This document shows, one piece after another, positions 18,601 to 26,085 of a stretch of DNA of 64,000 nucleotides. Source of the DNA: SHYR01 sp036013055 (lineage in GTDB: Bacteria > Chloroflexota > Dehalococcoidia > UBA2979); NCBI GenBank assembly GCA_036013055.1, contig DASCQM010000006.1, positions 186,001 to 250,000 on the forward strand. Reading direction: 5' to 3'. The first letter of the stretch is position 1. Every line of letters starts with the position of its first letter. Made by a program: the position numbers and the translations under genes. The notes under the pieces are model-generated. The model worked only from the letters and a program-made list of their open reading frames with translations, had not been told where the DNA came from and made no database searches.

Positions 18601-19308
18601 GGCGTCGGTGAGCGAGGTGTCGCGCACGATCCCGATCACTTCGAGCTCGACGCGCTGGTTGTCGAAGAAGACGGCGATCATGTCCCCCGCCTCGGCCTCG
18701 ATATCGTCTGAGAGGCGCACCGTGATGTAGACGCGGTTGCCGGTCAGGGCGTCGGCCGGGAGGGGGTTGCCGTCGGGGTCGTTCAGGCCGTTGAAGTCGG
18801 CTGCCGTCACGGGGTCAATGCCGACGAACTGCGCATTCGGCTCGGAGAGCCGCCGCTGCTCGTTGACGGCAGGGAGCGTCTTCAGCACGACTCCGCTGAT
18901 CGCATCGATCTCGGGGTCGTCCGCGAACTCCGCCTGGAGGTCGGCCAGGAACTCGTCGGAGAGCAGGTCATCGGCGATTGGGCTCGCCCCGGCAGGCCCG
19001 GAGATCCCGCCGGAGTCCCGTCCGATGATGAAGTCGACCTCCTCGAACGAGGCGTAGATCGTATTCGTGATCGAGTAGCCGACGGTGTCGCCGGTGGCGA
19101 AGGCCGCGCTGATGATCAGCGTCGAGAGCATCAGGCCGATCACGATCAGCGACGTCTGCGACTTGCGACGTCGGACGTTGCGCAGGCCCATGCGCACGAG
19201 CAGCGGACTGCGCCATGCGACCCAGCCGAGTGAGCCGAAGGCGACGGCGAGCATCGCTACCAGCCCGACCAGGATGCTGGTCAGAGGGATGCCGAAGAGG
19301 CTATCCAC
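15700..19308 (-). CDS. MacB/FtsX-type ABC transporter permease (large, two FtsX domains)
   Basis: A permease of about 1,200 residues with two FtsX domains. The first has an N-terminal helix block (GLRNVRRRKSQTSLIVIG), a large periplasmic MacB-like domain and a helix trio near ERRAEMGMARAVGMKRMHL. A central region of many helices separates it from a second periplasmic domain and the C-terminal FtsX block (ERRQQIGVLRAIGYSRRLV), ending in the typical PARSASKIVPAEALRYE. Such mechanotransmission exporters do not form a classic channel; they drive periplasmic partners or lipid and peptide export. GTG 19308 overlaps the stop of the upstream ATPase gene by eight bases and was chosen over TTG 19332 for that reason. 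The operon starts opposite a PadR regulator, a common arrangement for MacB-type exporters. Confidence 0.85.
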   Translation of the reverse strand: MDSLFGIPLTSILVGLVAMLAVAFGSLGWVAWRSPLLVRMGLRNVRRRKSQTSLIVIGLMLSTLIISAAFATGDTVGYSITNTIYASFEEVDFIIGRDSGGISGPAGASPIADDLLSDEFLADLQAEFADDPEIDAISGVVLKTLPAVNEQRRLSEPNAQFVGIDPVTAADFNGLNDPDGNPLPADALTGNRVYITVRLSDDIEAEAGDMIAVFFDNQRVELEVIGIVRDTSLTDAGSNGLTGGIAINIESAREIVDIPEGVAFIAVSSLGGIRGTLDLSDGIQDRLEAFIDLHPEAEADVVLTKKQIVAIGELIGSIFVTFFLVFGLFSIAAGIMLIFLIFIMLAAERRAEMGMARAVGMKRMHLTQSFLAEGMAYNIGSAAIGALLGLAVAGALIAVMGRIFDDFGLSITFHFNWQGFAIAYSLGVVLTFITVVFSAWRAANLNIVRAIRDLPEPQPLVGADRTAGRLALAAASVLLTMTWIVVLIVFWIVVGVILLTVGLQTRGAGLIALAALAAWIIYGMREAAEPSLAPAGRGQSIAHFIRRRVLTAAGLIAVIRLVSRSVRNPLLRGRDRAIDLRDGGGRVASMIAFAPLLVFAGGGRISWAFWGLLRSRDWAARHRNSGGWAVLMIVLGMLLVYMSGWQSADALGPVGGWMQHKMFAYAGGTTLAVLAVAMLAVYFGAGSRLAFTIAGLALVWYWLLPLPFSLFADVTESRGLDPIHGVFRVLGLPVPQELNGNIEMFFVSGICITAAATLVIIFNAEVVLRVLNLFGRAFGGIAPAVRTAIAYPLAAKTLTGLTLAMFGLVVFSLVVMATLNFNFTQLFLSDDATAGFDVVVDANPSNRIPDLRTALTEGGYDVYANIGGVGTMVTAYPQMKAGDDDFHRFRVQGLDDSFLRLAKFPLQFRANGYDSDEAVLQALRDDPTVAIVDAGRLHIEDGFGGGPPGEGRFELPVSANDLREGPWDPIPVTMRTDDGEITVQVIGVLEPQVTGVLLQLFALFTGREVVDSTLGGGETETFLISAGDDDSKSGSVRLAHDIESTLLERGVQAKSIIEQIDVQASQSRAFQLLFESFMGLGLIVGIAALGVIAFRTVVERRQQIGVLRAIGYSRRLVRLSFFMESSFIAITGVGMGLVLGLALSYNLLTSPEFTDGAEIQFEIPWIRVGVIAAVAYGASALMTLIPARSASKIVPAEALRYE

Positions 19309-19999
19309 CTGCGCCGACCTGTTCGCGCTCAATCACGCCATCGCGCATGTAGATCGTGCGGTCACAGCGGGCGGCGATCCCGGCGTCGTGCGAGACGATC
19401 AGAAAGGTGTGGCCCTGCTGCTCGTTCAGCTCCTGCATCAGTGACATCACCTCGTCGGCGGTCTGGGAGTCGAGGTCCCCGGTCGGCTCGTCGGCCCAGA
19501 CGATCGCGGGGTCGTTGACGAGCGCTCGCGCGATCGTCACGCGCTGACGTTGCCCACCGGAGAGCTGGGCGGGGCGGTGTTCGTTCCACTCGGTCAGCCC
19601 GACGCGCTCTAGCGAGGCGAGCGCCCGCTCTCGCGATTCCCCGGGCGAGGTGCCGGAGACGAGCAGCGGCAGCTCGACGTTCTCGACGGCAGAGAGCACC
19701 GGCAGCAGGTTGTAGAACTGGAAAATGAACCCCATGCGCTGCGCGCGGTAGGCCGTCTTCGTGTCGTCGTCGAGCGTGTTGATGTCCGTGCCTTCGACGA
19801 TCACATGGCCTTCGGTCGGCTCATCGATGCCGGAGAGGCAGTTGAGCAGGGTGGTCTTGCCGCAGCCGGACGGGCCCATGATCGCGACCATTTCGCCGCG
19901 CTCGACCGCCATATCGACGCCGCGCAAGGCTTCCACACGAACGACGCCGGTGTCGTAGACCTTCGTCAGCCCGCTCACCTCGATGATTGAATCGGCCAC
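19301..19999 (-). CDS. MacB/LolD-type ABC transporter ATP-binding protein
   Basis: A 232-residue ATPase subunit with Walker A GPSGCGKTT, signature LSGGQRQRV, Walker B AIVWADEPTGDLD and the switch His in LIVSHD. The Asp-Glu-Pro-Thr-Gly-Asp-Leu-Asp form and QFYNLLPVLSAVENVELPL after the Q-loop are typical of the MacB/LolD group that partners FtsX-type permeases. The start is GTG 19999 because GGAGG lies five bases upstream; an open extension to 20095 has no family similarity. It overlaps the permease gene by eight bases, so the two are translated together. The 138-bp gap to the divergent padR gene carries an inverted repeat likely to control one or both directions. Confidence 0.93.
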   Translation of the reverse strand: MADSIIEVSGLTKVYDTGVVRVEALRGVDMAVERGEMVAIMGPSGCGKTTLLNCLSGIDEPTEGHVIVEGTDINTLDDDTKTAYRAQRMGFIFQFYNLLPVLSAVENVELPLLVSGTSPGESRERALASLERVGLTEWNEHRPAQLSGGQRQRVTIARALVNDPAIVWADEPTGDLDSQTADEVMSLMQELNEQQGHTFLIVSHDAGIAARCDRTIYMRDGVIEREQVGAGG

Positions 20000-20111
20000 G
20001 ACTACCTCCGGCGTGCCCGCACATCGTGCGCCAATGCGCGCTGCGAGCAAGGTACGAAAGGGCTGCGATGTCAGGTTGACGCCGTACCTCGGCACATGGG
20101 AGATTAATCAC

Positions 20112-20136
20112 TGATACATTGGATAGCGAGGTATCA
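20112..20136. promoter_or_regulatory. Inverted-repeat operator before padR-arsM
   Basis: TGATAC (20112-20117) and GTATCA (20131-20136) are a perfect inverted repeat with a 13-bp spacer, ending one base before the padR ATG at 20138. No clear separate ribosome site is present, so a bound dimer would cover the start region. This is a good candidate site for self-repression by the PadR protein, possibly also touching the divergent ABC operon whose start is 138 bp away. Confidence 0.5.
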
Positions 20137-20137
20137 C

Positions 20138-20551
20138 ATGGAACTCGACTCCCCTGAGTACTGGGACCTGACTGTACGGCGCGCCGTTTCGCGACTCTTC
20201 GTGCTCTCGGCGCTCGCAGGGCGCCCGATGCACGGCTACGAGCTGTCGCAGGCGGTTGCTGAAGGCTCCGGGAACTGCTGCACACCGAGTGACGCGGCGA
20301 TCTACCCGACGATCAGAGACCTCACAGAGGGTGGCTACATCACGTGTGAGGCAGAGTCGCAGGGGGCCCGCCAACGCAACGTCTGCACGCTGACCGAGCG
20401 TGGCCACGATGCGCTCGCTGCGGGCGCGGAGACGTGGGGCAGCGTGCTTCCGCACATCGCGCGTGTGATCGATGAGACGGCGGCCTCGCGCCGCGAACAA
20501 CTGAGTGAGAACGGCGTCCAAGAGGGCGTCGAAGGAGAGGTACCGGCATGA
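20138..20551 (+). CDS. PadR-family regulator with vicinal cysteines
   Basis: A 137-residue PadR-type winged-helix repressor. The family core is clear: FVLSALAGRPMHGYELSQAV, then DAAIYPTIRDLTEGGYI in the recognition-helix and wing region. It has four cysteines: Cys47-Cys48 (GSGNCCTPSD), Cys70 (GGYITC) and Cys83 (NVCTLT). Typical PadR proteins have none of these, so an adjacent pair next to the DNA-reading helix, together with a downstream arsenite methyltransferase, suggests direct As(III) or thiol-stress sensing. Its TGA overlaps the arsM ATG (ATGA), giving translational coupling. The divergent MacB-type exporter is the more usual PadR target, so either or both may be controlled. The arsenic-sensing idea is inference. 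Confidence 0.82.
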   Translation: MELDSPEYWDLTVRRAVSRLFVLSALAGRPMHGYELSQAVAEGSGNCCTPSDAAIYPTIRDLTEGGYITCEAESQGARQRNVCTLTERGHDALAAGAETWGSVLPHIARVIDETAASRREQLSENGVQEGVEGEVPA

Positions 20552-21438
20552 GCAACGAATTCAGCGACCGCGAGATCAAGCAGGCGGTCGTCGACAACTA
20601 CGGCGCACGGGCACGCAACGCTCTGGAGAGCGTCGGTGTCTCGTCGGCTGCCGTCGATGCGTGTTGCTCTCCTGCCGGAGAGGCATCCGCTGACGCCCCC
20701 CAGTCACTTGAGTTCGTCGAACTCGGGTCCGCCACTGCCGGTCACGCGGACGGCCACGCAGACGCCTGCGCCTGCGCGACCGTCGGTGAGGCCGAGACCG
20801 ACAGCAGCGAGTACGGTGCGACCCTCTACCCACAGGCCGACATCGACGAGGTGCCGCCGGCGGCCCAACTGGCTTCGGCTGGCTGCGGCAACCCGGTGGC
20901 GATCGCCGAGCTGGGCAAGGGCGAGGCGGTGCTCGACCTCGGCTCCGGCGGCGGCATCGACTGTTTCCTGGCCGCGAAGCAAGTTGGTGACGAGGGCGAA
21001 GTCTGGGGCGCCGACATGACGCCGGACATGGTCCAGCTCGCCCGCCACAACGCGGAGCAGGTCGACGCGAAGAACGTGAACTTCCGGCTCGGCGAGATCG
21101 AGGACATCCCGTTCACCGACGAGCACTTCGACGCGGTGATCTCGAATTGCGTGATCAACCTCTCGCCGGACAAGTCGAAGGTCTTCGCGGAAGCCTTCCG
21201 CGTGCTCAAGCCCGGCGGTCGCTTGCGTGTCTCGGACATCGTGATCACGAGGGATCTGCCGGAAGAGACGAAGCGCGACCTGGAGCAGTGGGCTGGCTGT
21301 GTCGCCGGTGCGCTGCCGGTCGATGACTACCTCGGCCAGATCCGCGAGGCCGGGTTCACCGACGTCAGCGCCGAGTTCCACGACGGCGAAGACCGCGGCA
21401 TCGCCAGCGCCTACGTCTCGGCGACTCGCCCCGCCTGA
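20548..21438 (+). CDS. arsM: Arsenite S-adenosylmethionine methyltransferase
   Basis: A 296-residue ArsM-type enzyme that methylates As(III) using S-adenosylmethionine. The SAM site is VLDLGSGGGIDCF (residues 128-140). The arsenic-binding cysteines are Cys201 in SNCVINL and Cys251 in WAGCVAGALP, 50 residues apart as in characterised ArsM proteins. The N-terminal Cys39-Cys40 pair (VDACCSP) is the third conserved thiol element. A His/Ala-rich insert with a CAC cluster (residues 60-80) could add metal contacts. ATG 20548 overlaps the padR stop. It produces methylated arsenicals for detoxification or volatilisation; an ArsB/NhaD-like transporter gene lies at 39-40 kb but is not linked. Confidence 0.93.
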   Translation: MSNEFSDREIKQAVVDNYGARARNALESVGVSSAAVDACCSPAGEASADAPQSLEFVELGSATAGHADGHADACACATVGEAETDSSEYGATLYPQADIDEVPPAAQLASAGCGNPVAIAELGKGEAVLDLGSGGGIDCFLAAKQVGDEGEVWGADMTPDMVQLARHNAEQVDAKNVNFRLGEIEDIPFTDEHFDAVISNCVINLSPDKSKVFAEAFRVLKPGGRLRVSDIVITRDLPEETKRDLEQWAGCVAGALPVDDYLGQIREAGFTDVSAEFHDGEDRGIASAYVSATRPA

Positions 21439-21464
21439 GTAATCCGACCTGAGGTCGGTCTCGC

Positions 21465-22064
21465 CTAGCGCTCGGTTCGTCGGGCGTCGAGCAGGATGTG
21501 CGGAAACTCCAGCGAGATTCGCTCGCTGCTGACGATCTCGAATCCAGATTCGCGCACCACTGCTGAGGTGTCGCGATTGAGGCTGCAGCCGTCGGTGGGG
21601 ATGCGCCAGAGCGGCGTTACGACATCCTGAACGGCCGCAACCCAGCCGCGTTCTGACCGCACATGCTCAAAGATGCGGAGTTGGCCGCCGGGGCGGAGCA
21701 CGCGCTTCATCTCGGCGAGTGCCGCTGCGGGGTGAGGCACCGAACAGAGCACGAGCGCGGAGACGACGGCATCGAACTGGCCGTCCTCGAATGGCAGCCT
21801 CGTTACGTCGGCCGCCTGTACATCGATCGGTACATCGGCTGCTGCTGCCGCCTCGCGGGCGCGCCAGAGCATGTGCTCGCTGTGATCCGTCGCGGTGACC
21901 GTCGCGGGCGCGGTGTAGTAGCCGAAGTTGGCGCCGGTGCCACAGCCGATCTCGAGCACGCGACCATCGAGGTCGGCGACGAGTTGCTCGCGGTATTGCC
22001 CCATCTGGCGGCGCATGCGCGGTTCGATCCACGCGTAGATGCGTGCGAAGAGTCGTCGCCTCAC
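21465..22064 (-). CDS. Class I SAM-dependent methyltransferase
   Basis: A 199-residue Rossmann-fold methyltransferase of the UbiE/Coq5-like group. Motif I is RVLEIGCGTGANFGYY, motif II VTATDHSEHML, motif IV FDAVVSALVLCSVPHP and motif V LRPGGQLRIFEHV. The substrate is unknown; close groups act on small molecules, lipids and quinones. The start is GTG 22064, whose GTGA overlaps the stop of the maf gene at 22061; the open region further upstream has no family match. It is the last gene of a minus-strand operon (rlmD-like, maf, this gene), all overlapping by a few bases. Confidence 0.8.
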   Translation of the reverse strand: MRRRLFARIYAWIEPRMRRQMGQYREQLVADLDGRVLEIGCGTGANFGYYTAPATVTATDHSEHMLWRAREAAAAADVPIDVQAADVTRLPFEDGQFDAVVSALVLCSVPHPAAALAEMKRVLRPGGQLRIFEHVRSERGWVAAVQDVVTPLWRIPTDGCSLNRDTSAVVRESGFEIVSSERISLEFPHILLDARRTER

Positions 22065-22690
22065 GGCTGGTCCCCGCGTTCCGGGCAGTCTGCGCAGCGC
22101 TCGAACGTCGGTGCATCGAGGGCGCGGAGGCCCGACCGCGTCAGCATGCGCGCGACGGTCCACAGCGGCAGCCCGATCACCGAGCACTCGCAGCCGTCGC
22201 AGTGTGCGACCGGCGCGAAGGCGGCGTCCTGAATCGCGTACGCGCCGGCCTTGTCGAGCGGGGAGCCACCATCGACGTAGCGTCCGACCTCGGCTGCCGC
22301 GTACTCGCGCATCGTCACGCGGCTCGTCACGGCGTCGACGACCTGCTCGCCGTCGGCACAGATCGCGACGCCGGTTACGACCTCGTGCTGGCGACCGCGT
22401 AGCGAGCCAAGCATCGCCGTGGCGTCAGCCGCATCGCGCGGCTTGCCGAGGATCGCGCCATCGAGCACGACGATCGTGTCGGCGCCGATCACGACGCCGT
22501 CGCTGCCAGTCTGCTCGCCAATTGCCCGCGCCTTGCGCAGCGCGAGTTCGCGTACGAGCGCGGTGGGGTCGGTCTCGTCCGACGCTTCGTCGACATCCGA
22601 CGATTGCACCTCGAATGCGAGTCCGAGCGCGGTCAGCAGCTCGCGACGTCGCGGCGAGGCGGAAGCGAGGATCAGCGGCCTATTCGTCAC
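22061..22690 (-). CDS. maf: Maf-family nucleoside triphosphate pyrophosphatase
   Basis: A 209-residue Maf/YhdE-type enzyme. The N-terminal LILASASPRRRELLTALGL is the signature phosphate-binding loop. Next come the catalytic region VIGADTIVVLDGAILGKP and the later LDKAGAYAIQDAAF. Maf proteins hydrolyse noncanonical or modified nucleoside triphosphates (dTTP/UTP or m7GTP type) and are linked to septum control. The end has an extra Cys-containing tail (FERCADCPERGDQP). GTG 22690 overlaps the end of the upstream RlmD-like gene by 11 bases, and its stop overlaps the methyltransferase start. The specificity group cannot be fixed by eye. Confidence 0.9.
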   Translation of the reverse strand: MTNRPLILASASPRRRELLTALGLAFEVQSSDVDEASDETDPTALVRELALRKARAIGEQTGSDGVVIGADTIVVLDGAILGKPRDAADATAMLGSLRGRQHEVVTGVAICADGEQVVDAVTSRVTMREYAAAEVGRYVDGGSPLDKAGAYAIQDAAFAPVAHCDGCECSVIGLPLWTVARMLTRSGLRALDAPTFERCADCPERGDQP

Positions 22691-24020
22691 CGGCGGGCTC
22701 GGCGGCGTCTTGCTCCGCGGTGGTGGGCTCGGGCGCCCTTCGTTCCGGCACCTCGCTGCGGTCGAGGGTGCTGATGCACTCGATGTGCTGCGTGTGCGGG
22801 AACATGTCGAGCGGCTGTACCTCGTTCAGCGTGAAGCCGCCATCGACGAGCAGACGGAGGTCGCGGGAGAGCGTCGCGGGGTCGCAGGAGACATAGACGA
22901 GCCGCTTCGTCGTCGAGGCCAGCAGCGAGTCGATCACCTCGCGGCGCATTCCGGCGCGCGGCGGGTCGATGATCAGCACGTCGGGGTCCGGCGAGAGGTC
23001 GTGCAGCATCTCCTCGACCGAACCGATGTGCCGATCGATGTTCGGGATGCCCATGAAGTTGACCTGCGCGTCCTCGCAGGCCGATGCGGACTCCTCGATG
23101 GCAATCACGCGCGGCACGCTCTCGGCCAGCATCACGGCGAAGGTGCCGACGCCGCTGTACGCATCGACGGCGACGTCAGGCTGCACGGCGGCGACGCGCT
23201 CGCTCACGAGCGAGACGAGCCGCTCCGCCTGGCGGTTGTTGACCTGAAAGAAGGCGGCGGAGGAGACGCGGAAGTCGCGGTCGCTCAATCGCTCCGTATA
23301 GAACGGCTGGCCGCTCTCGATCGCGGCTTCCTGTCCATCGCGCCACTGCAAGGCGGGCTGGACCAGCATGTCGCCGCTCACCTCGGCGGCGCGGATCGCG
23401 ATCTGGCGGGTGCCAGTCGTCGCGTCCTGCACGCTTGCAAGCGCCTGGTTGATCGGATCGATTGCGATCGCGCAGCCGTCGATGCGCAGGAAGCGGTGGG
23501 TGCCGCGCTCCATGAAGCCGACGTAGCCCTCCCGCCGCGCCGTGAAGCGCATGTGATTGCGGTACGCCCACGGGTCGTCCATGCCGAGCATCTCGCGTAC
23601 CGGTGGCTCGTCGAAGCTGCCGATGCGCTGCAATTGCTCGCGCACGATCTCGGTCTTCAGGCGGAGTTGCTCGCCGTACTCGATGTGCTGAAGCTGGCAG
23701 CCGCCGCAGCGGCCGAAATACTCGCAGCGGGGCGTGATGCGATGCGGCGAGGCGTCGCGGACTTCCGATGTCGTGCCCTCGAGGTACGAAGGGTAGGACT
23801 CGTTGAATCGCACCTCGACCGTCTCGCCGGGGATGCCGTACTCGACGAAGACGACACGACCATCGGGAGCGTGCGCGATCGCCTTACCCCCCGGAGCGAA
23901 GCCGGTGAGCTCCAGATCCATCGGCGGGATATCCGGCGGCTCGTAACGTCGCTTCCGACGCCGGCGTCGCTTCGACTTCTTGTTGGATGCGGCCGTGGAC
24001 CGTTCTGCGGTCATAGGCAC
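22680..24020 (-). CDS. 23S rRNA (uracil-5-)-methyltransferase, RlmD/RumA type
   Basis: A 446-residue TrmA/RlmD-family RNA m5U methyltransferase. It has a Lys/Arg-rich leader (residues 13-25), then a TRAM domain (ELTGFAPGGKAIAHAPDGRV; core GFAPGGKAIAH) and an Fe-S cluster site in CEYFGRCGGC. A SAM-binding domain follows (VDAYSGVGTFAVMLAE), with the catalytic region LIIDPPRAGMRREV and nucleophile Cys in YVSCDPATLSRDL. The general base region FPHTQHIECI closes the fold. The Ala/Glu/Pro-rich C-terminal tail is an addition. It methylates a uridine in rRNA or tRNA; the exact position is not deducible. ATG 24014 (MTAER) is an alternative start to ATG 24020. It leads the operon with maf and a methyltransferase. 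Confidence 0.9.
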   Translation of the reverse strand: MPMTAERSTAASNKKSKRRRRRKRRYEPPDIPPMDLELTGFAPGGKAIAHAPDGRVVFVEYGIPGETVEVRFNESYPSYLEGTTSEVRDASPHRITPRCEYFGRCGGCQLQHIEYGEQLRLKTEIVREQLQRIGSFDEPPVREMLGMDDPWAYRNHMRFTARREGYVGFMERGTHRFLRIDGCAIAIDPINQALASVQDATTGTRQIAIRAAEVSGDMLVQPALQWRDGQEAAIESGQPFYTERLSDRDFRVSSAAFFQVNNRQAERLVSLVSERVAAVQPDVAVDAYSGVGTFAVMLAESVPRVIAIEESASACEDAQVNFMGIPNIDRHIGSVEEMLHDLSPDPDVLIIDPPRAGMRREVIDSLLASTTKRLVYVSCDPATLSRDLRLLVDGGFTLNEVQPLDMFPHTQHIECISTLDRSEVPERRAPEPTTAEQDAAEPAGDE

Positions 24021-24111
24021 TGATCGTACGGTGGCGAGGGCACGGGCGGCCAGCGGCGGTGCCCCTTAGGATCGCGCCAGAGGTCCGCACACACCCGACA
24101 AGGAGACTCCC

Positions 24112-25263
24112 ATGCCACGACAACGAACCCCGGTGCCGCTCCGCGACCTTGTGCGCGACGTCGTCTCGCTCCCGACGCTCGCCTACTGCGAGGGCGAGGT
24201 CGTGCGCTACATCCGCGCCTTCGCGGCTGAGCGAGGGCTCGAATGCACCGAGGATCACTATGGCAACGTCTCTGTGACGTACCAGAAAGGGAGGCGACGG
24301 CGTCCGCTCGTGCTCGGTGCGCACATGGATCACCCGGGGTTCATTGTCACCGCCGCGAAGGGGCGACGGCTGACGCTGGAGTTCCGCGGTGGCCTTTCAG
24401 CCGAGTACGGCAAGGGCGAGCGCGTACGCATCTATTCGCGGGGCGATGGATCGACGCGTGGCTACGCCGAGATCACATCGGTGCAGGGCGTGGCCCCGCC
24501 GGGACGCCCCGGGCGGCGGCTGACAGGCGCGAAGGCGACGCTGGTCGATGGTGGCGCGGCTGCCGTCGGCGACCTCGCGCTCTGGGACGTCGTCGAATGC
24601 CGCTTTCGCGGCGAGGTCGCGCACGCGAGGCAGTGCGATGACCTGATGGGCGCGGTCTCGGTGCTGGCGACGCTCGATCGGGCCGTTGCTTCAGGTGCGA
24701 CCGGGCACCTCGTCGGCTTCTTCACGCGCGCCGAGGAGGTCGGGCTCTGCGGCGCGTCCGCGGCCGCACGCGATCGGCTCTTGCCGGAGGATGCGCTCGT
24801 GGTCGCGGTTGAGACATCGTCGAAGGCCGGCGGGCGGGCGGTGCAGGGGGGCGGACCGATCATCCGCATCGGCGACGCGATGCACATCTTCTCGCCACGC
24901 ATGACGCAGTGGATGACGGCGCTCGCGCAGGATCTATCGAGCGAGCAACGAGACTTCAGCTACCAGCGTCGGCTGATGGACGGCGGGACGACAGAGGCGA
25001 CGTCATACGACCTCTACGGGTACGAGACGGGTGCCGCCTGCATCGCGCTGGGGAACTACCACAACGCGGGTACGCGTAGTCGGGTGGCGGCCGAGACCGT
25101 GCATCTCGGCGACCTCGAGGGGCTGATCCAGCTCTTCGGGCGAATGCTCACCGACGTGCCGCAATTTGACCGCTCGCTGCCGTCGCTGCTGAATCGGTAC
25201 GACCGGCTGGGCCGCGAGGCGGCGCCACGGCTGCGTGCCACGGCATCGTTCGACGCCGGCTAG
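24112..25263 (+). CDS. M42-family (glutamyl aminopeptidase-like) metallopeptidase
   Basis: A 383-residue peptidase of the M42/M28 dizinc type. Visible elements: GAHMDHPGFIV with the first zinc His and Asp; a mid-protein insert that forms the PDZ-like dimer domain; RQCDDLMGAVSVL with the bridging Asp; FTRAEEVGLCGA with the catalytic Glu pair; and a late GNYHNAG with a zinc His. AAGGAG six bases before ATG 24112 supports the start. Such enzymes form large shell-like complexes that trim peptides released by proteases. The Asp-Asp (instead of Asp-Asp-Arg) in the bridging motif is a small departure from typical M42 members. It stands alone, divergent from the rlmD-maf operon. Confidence 0.82.
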   Translation: MPRQRTPVPLRDLVRDVVSLPTLAYCEGEVVRYIRAFAAERGLECTEDHYGNVSVTYQKGRRRRPLVLGAHMDHPGFIVTAAKGRRLTLEFRGGLSAEYGKGERVRIYSRGDGSTRGYAEITSVQGVAPPGRPGRRLTGAKATLVDGGAAAVGDLALWDVVECRFRGEVAHARQCDDLMGAVSVLATLDRAVASGATGHLVGFFTRAEEVGLCGASAAARDRLLPEDALVVAVETSSKAGGRAVQGGGPIIRIGDAMHIFSPRMTQWMTALAQDLSSEQRDFSYQRRLMDGGTTEATSYDLYGYETGAACIALGNYHNAGTRSRVAAETVHLGDLEGLIQLFGRMLTDVPQFDRSLPSLLNRYDRLGREAAPRLRATASFDAG

Positions 25264-25273
25264 GCGGGGCTTC

Positions 25274-25609
25274 CTAGACGGCTGAGTCGGGCTCGATGCC
25301 GAGGGCGCGATCCAGCGCAGCGTCGATCCAGGCGGGCTCGGGGAGCCCTTGCAGGCCCTCCGACGTCGGGTAGAGGCGACTGCGCAGCGTGAATTCGGTC
25401 GCGGCCTGGTGGTTCGGCTCGACGTCGATGCCATCGATGCGGATCGTCGGCGATCCGGGGAACAGCACCTCGGCGCCGACATCGGGATCGGTCACGATCA
25501 CGTCGTGGACGCGAACCTTCATGTCACGCGCCTTGAGGCGGTTGCGGAGCAGGTTACGGGCGTGCTGGTAGTTGCGGCAGCCGTCGAACCAGAGGAACTC
25601 GATGTGCAT
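25274..25609 (-). CDS. Thioredoxin-fold protein, single-cysteine (CPNW-like) family
   Basis: A 111-residue thioredoxin-like protein. MHIEFLWFDGCRNYQHARNLL matches a widespread small family whose active site reads FDGCPNW: one Cys at the start of helix 1, here followed by Arg-Asn-Tyr. The core GSPTIRIDG provides the cis-Pro loop region. The C-terminal CRVY-type segment is present as SRLYPTSEGLQGLP, with the usual Cys changed to Ser. Function is unsettled; family members occur beside metal-resistance and redox genes. A degraded paralogue lies 170 bp upstream in transcription order, so this pair arose by duplication. Confidence 0.7.
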   Translation of the reverse strand: MHIEFLWFDGCRNYQHARNLLRNRLKARDMKVRVHDVIVTDPDVGAEVLFPGSPTIRIDGIDVEPNHQAATEFTLRSRLYPTSEGLQGLPEPAWIDAALDRALGIEPDSAV

Positions 25610-25777
25610 GGTCGTCCGCCCGGTCGCGATCTCGGAGATAGCCAGATGCGCGCTGACAGAGCCGTCAGGGCGATCTCCTGAATCTTCGGCAGATCGTTTC
25701 GAGTTCTGGAGCTACACGGGGCGGGCGGAGGCGTGGGCTCGTCGGAAGAGCCGCCGTCCGTCGCTCCTGGTCAGCCC

Positions 25778-26038
25778 TCAGACCACGCTGAGCGCGCGGT
25801 CGACGGCCGCCTCGACCCACTCGCGCTCGGGCACGCCAGCTAGCCCGTGCGGTGTGTTGTAGAGCCGGCAGCGCGGCGTGTAGTCACCGCTGTCGACGTA
25901 GTCCGGTTCACCGTCGGTGCCCTCGACGCGGATCGTCGGCGATCCCGCGAACTGCACCTGCGGGCCGATCGCCGGGCGTGAGACGCTGCTGGGGACGCTT
26001 GAGGAGACCTGCGGCGAGATCGAGCGGCAACTCGTCAC
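25778..26038 (-). pseudogene. Truncated paralogue of the thioredoxin-like protein
   Basis: The C-terminal 55 residues (FAGSPTIRVEGTDGEPDY... CRLYNTPHGLAGVPEREWVEAAVDRAL) align with the intact neighbour at 25274-25609 and keep the CRLY cysteine lost there. The N-terminal half is missing: upstream of FAGSPTI the frame reads a Ser/Pro-rich sequence without the FDGC active site. In this 5' region the opposite strand instead reads LGTLEETCGEIERQLVTASG and ends at TAG 26073-26075, which looks like the tail of another gene. The simplest reading is a rearrangement that joined two partial genes near 25960. It is unlikely to be a working redox protein. Confidence 0.55.
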
Positions 26039-26085
26039 TGCGAGCGGTGCGTCCGAGGGTGGCGTCTCCGCCTAGGCTTCCGCGT

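Noticed and set aside
22419..24023. Long plus-strand open frame opposite the rlmD-like gene
   Set aside because: GC-rich antisense frame with Val/Asp/Arg/His-biased composition and no domain; the minus-strand enzyme explains the region. The same applies to plus-strand frames at 25852-27144 and 35831-37432 and the minus-strand frame at 50780-53347.
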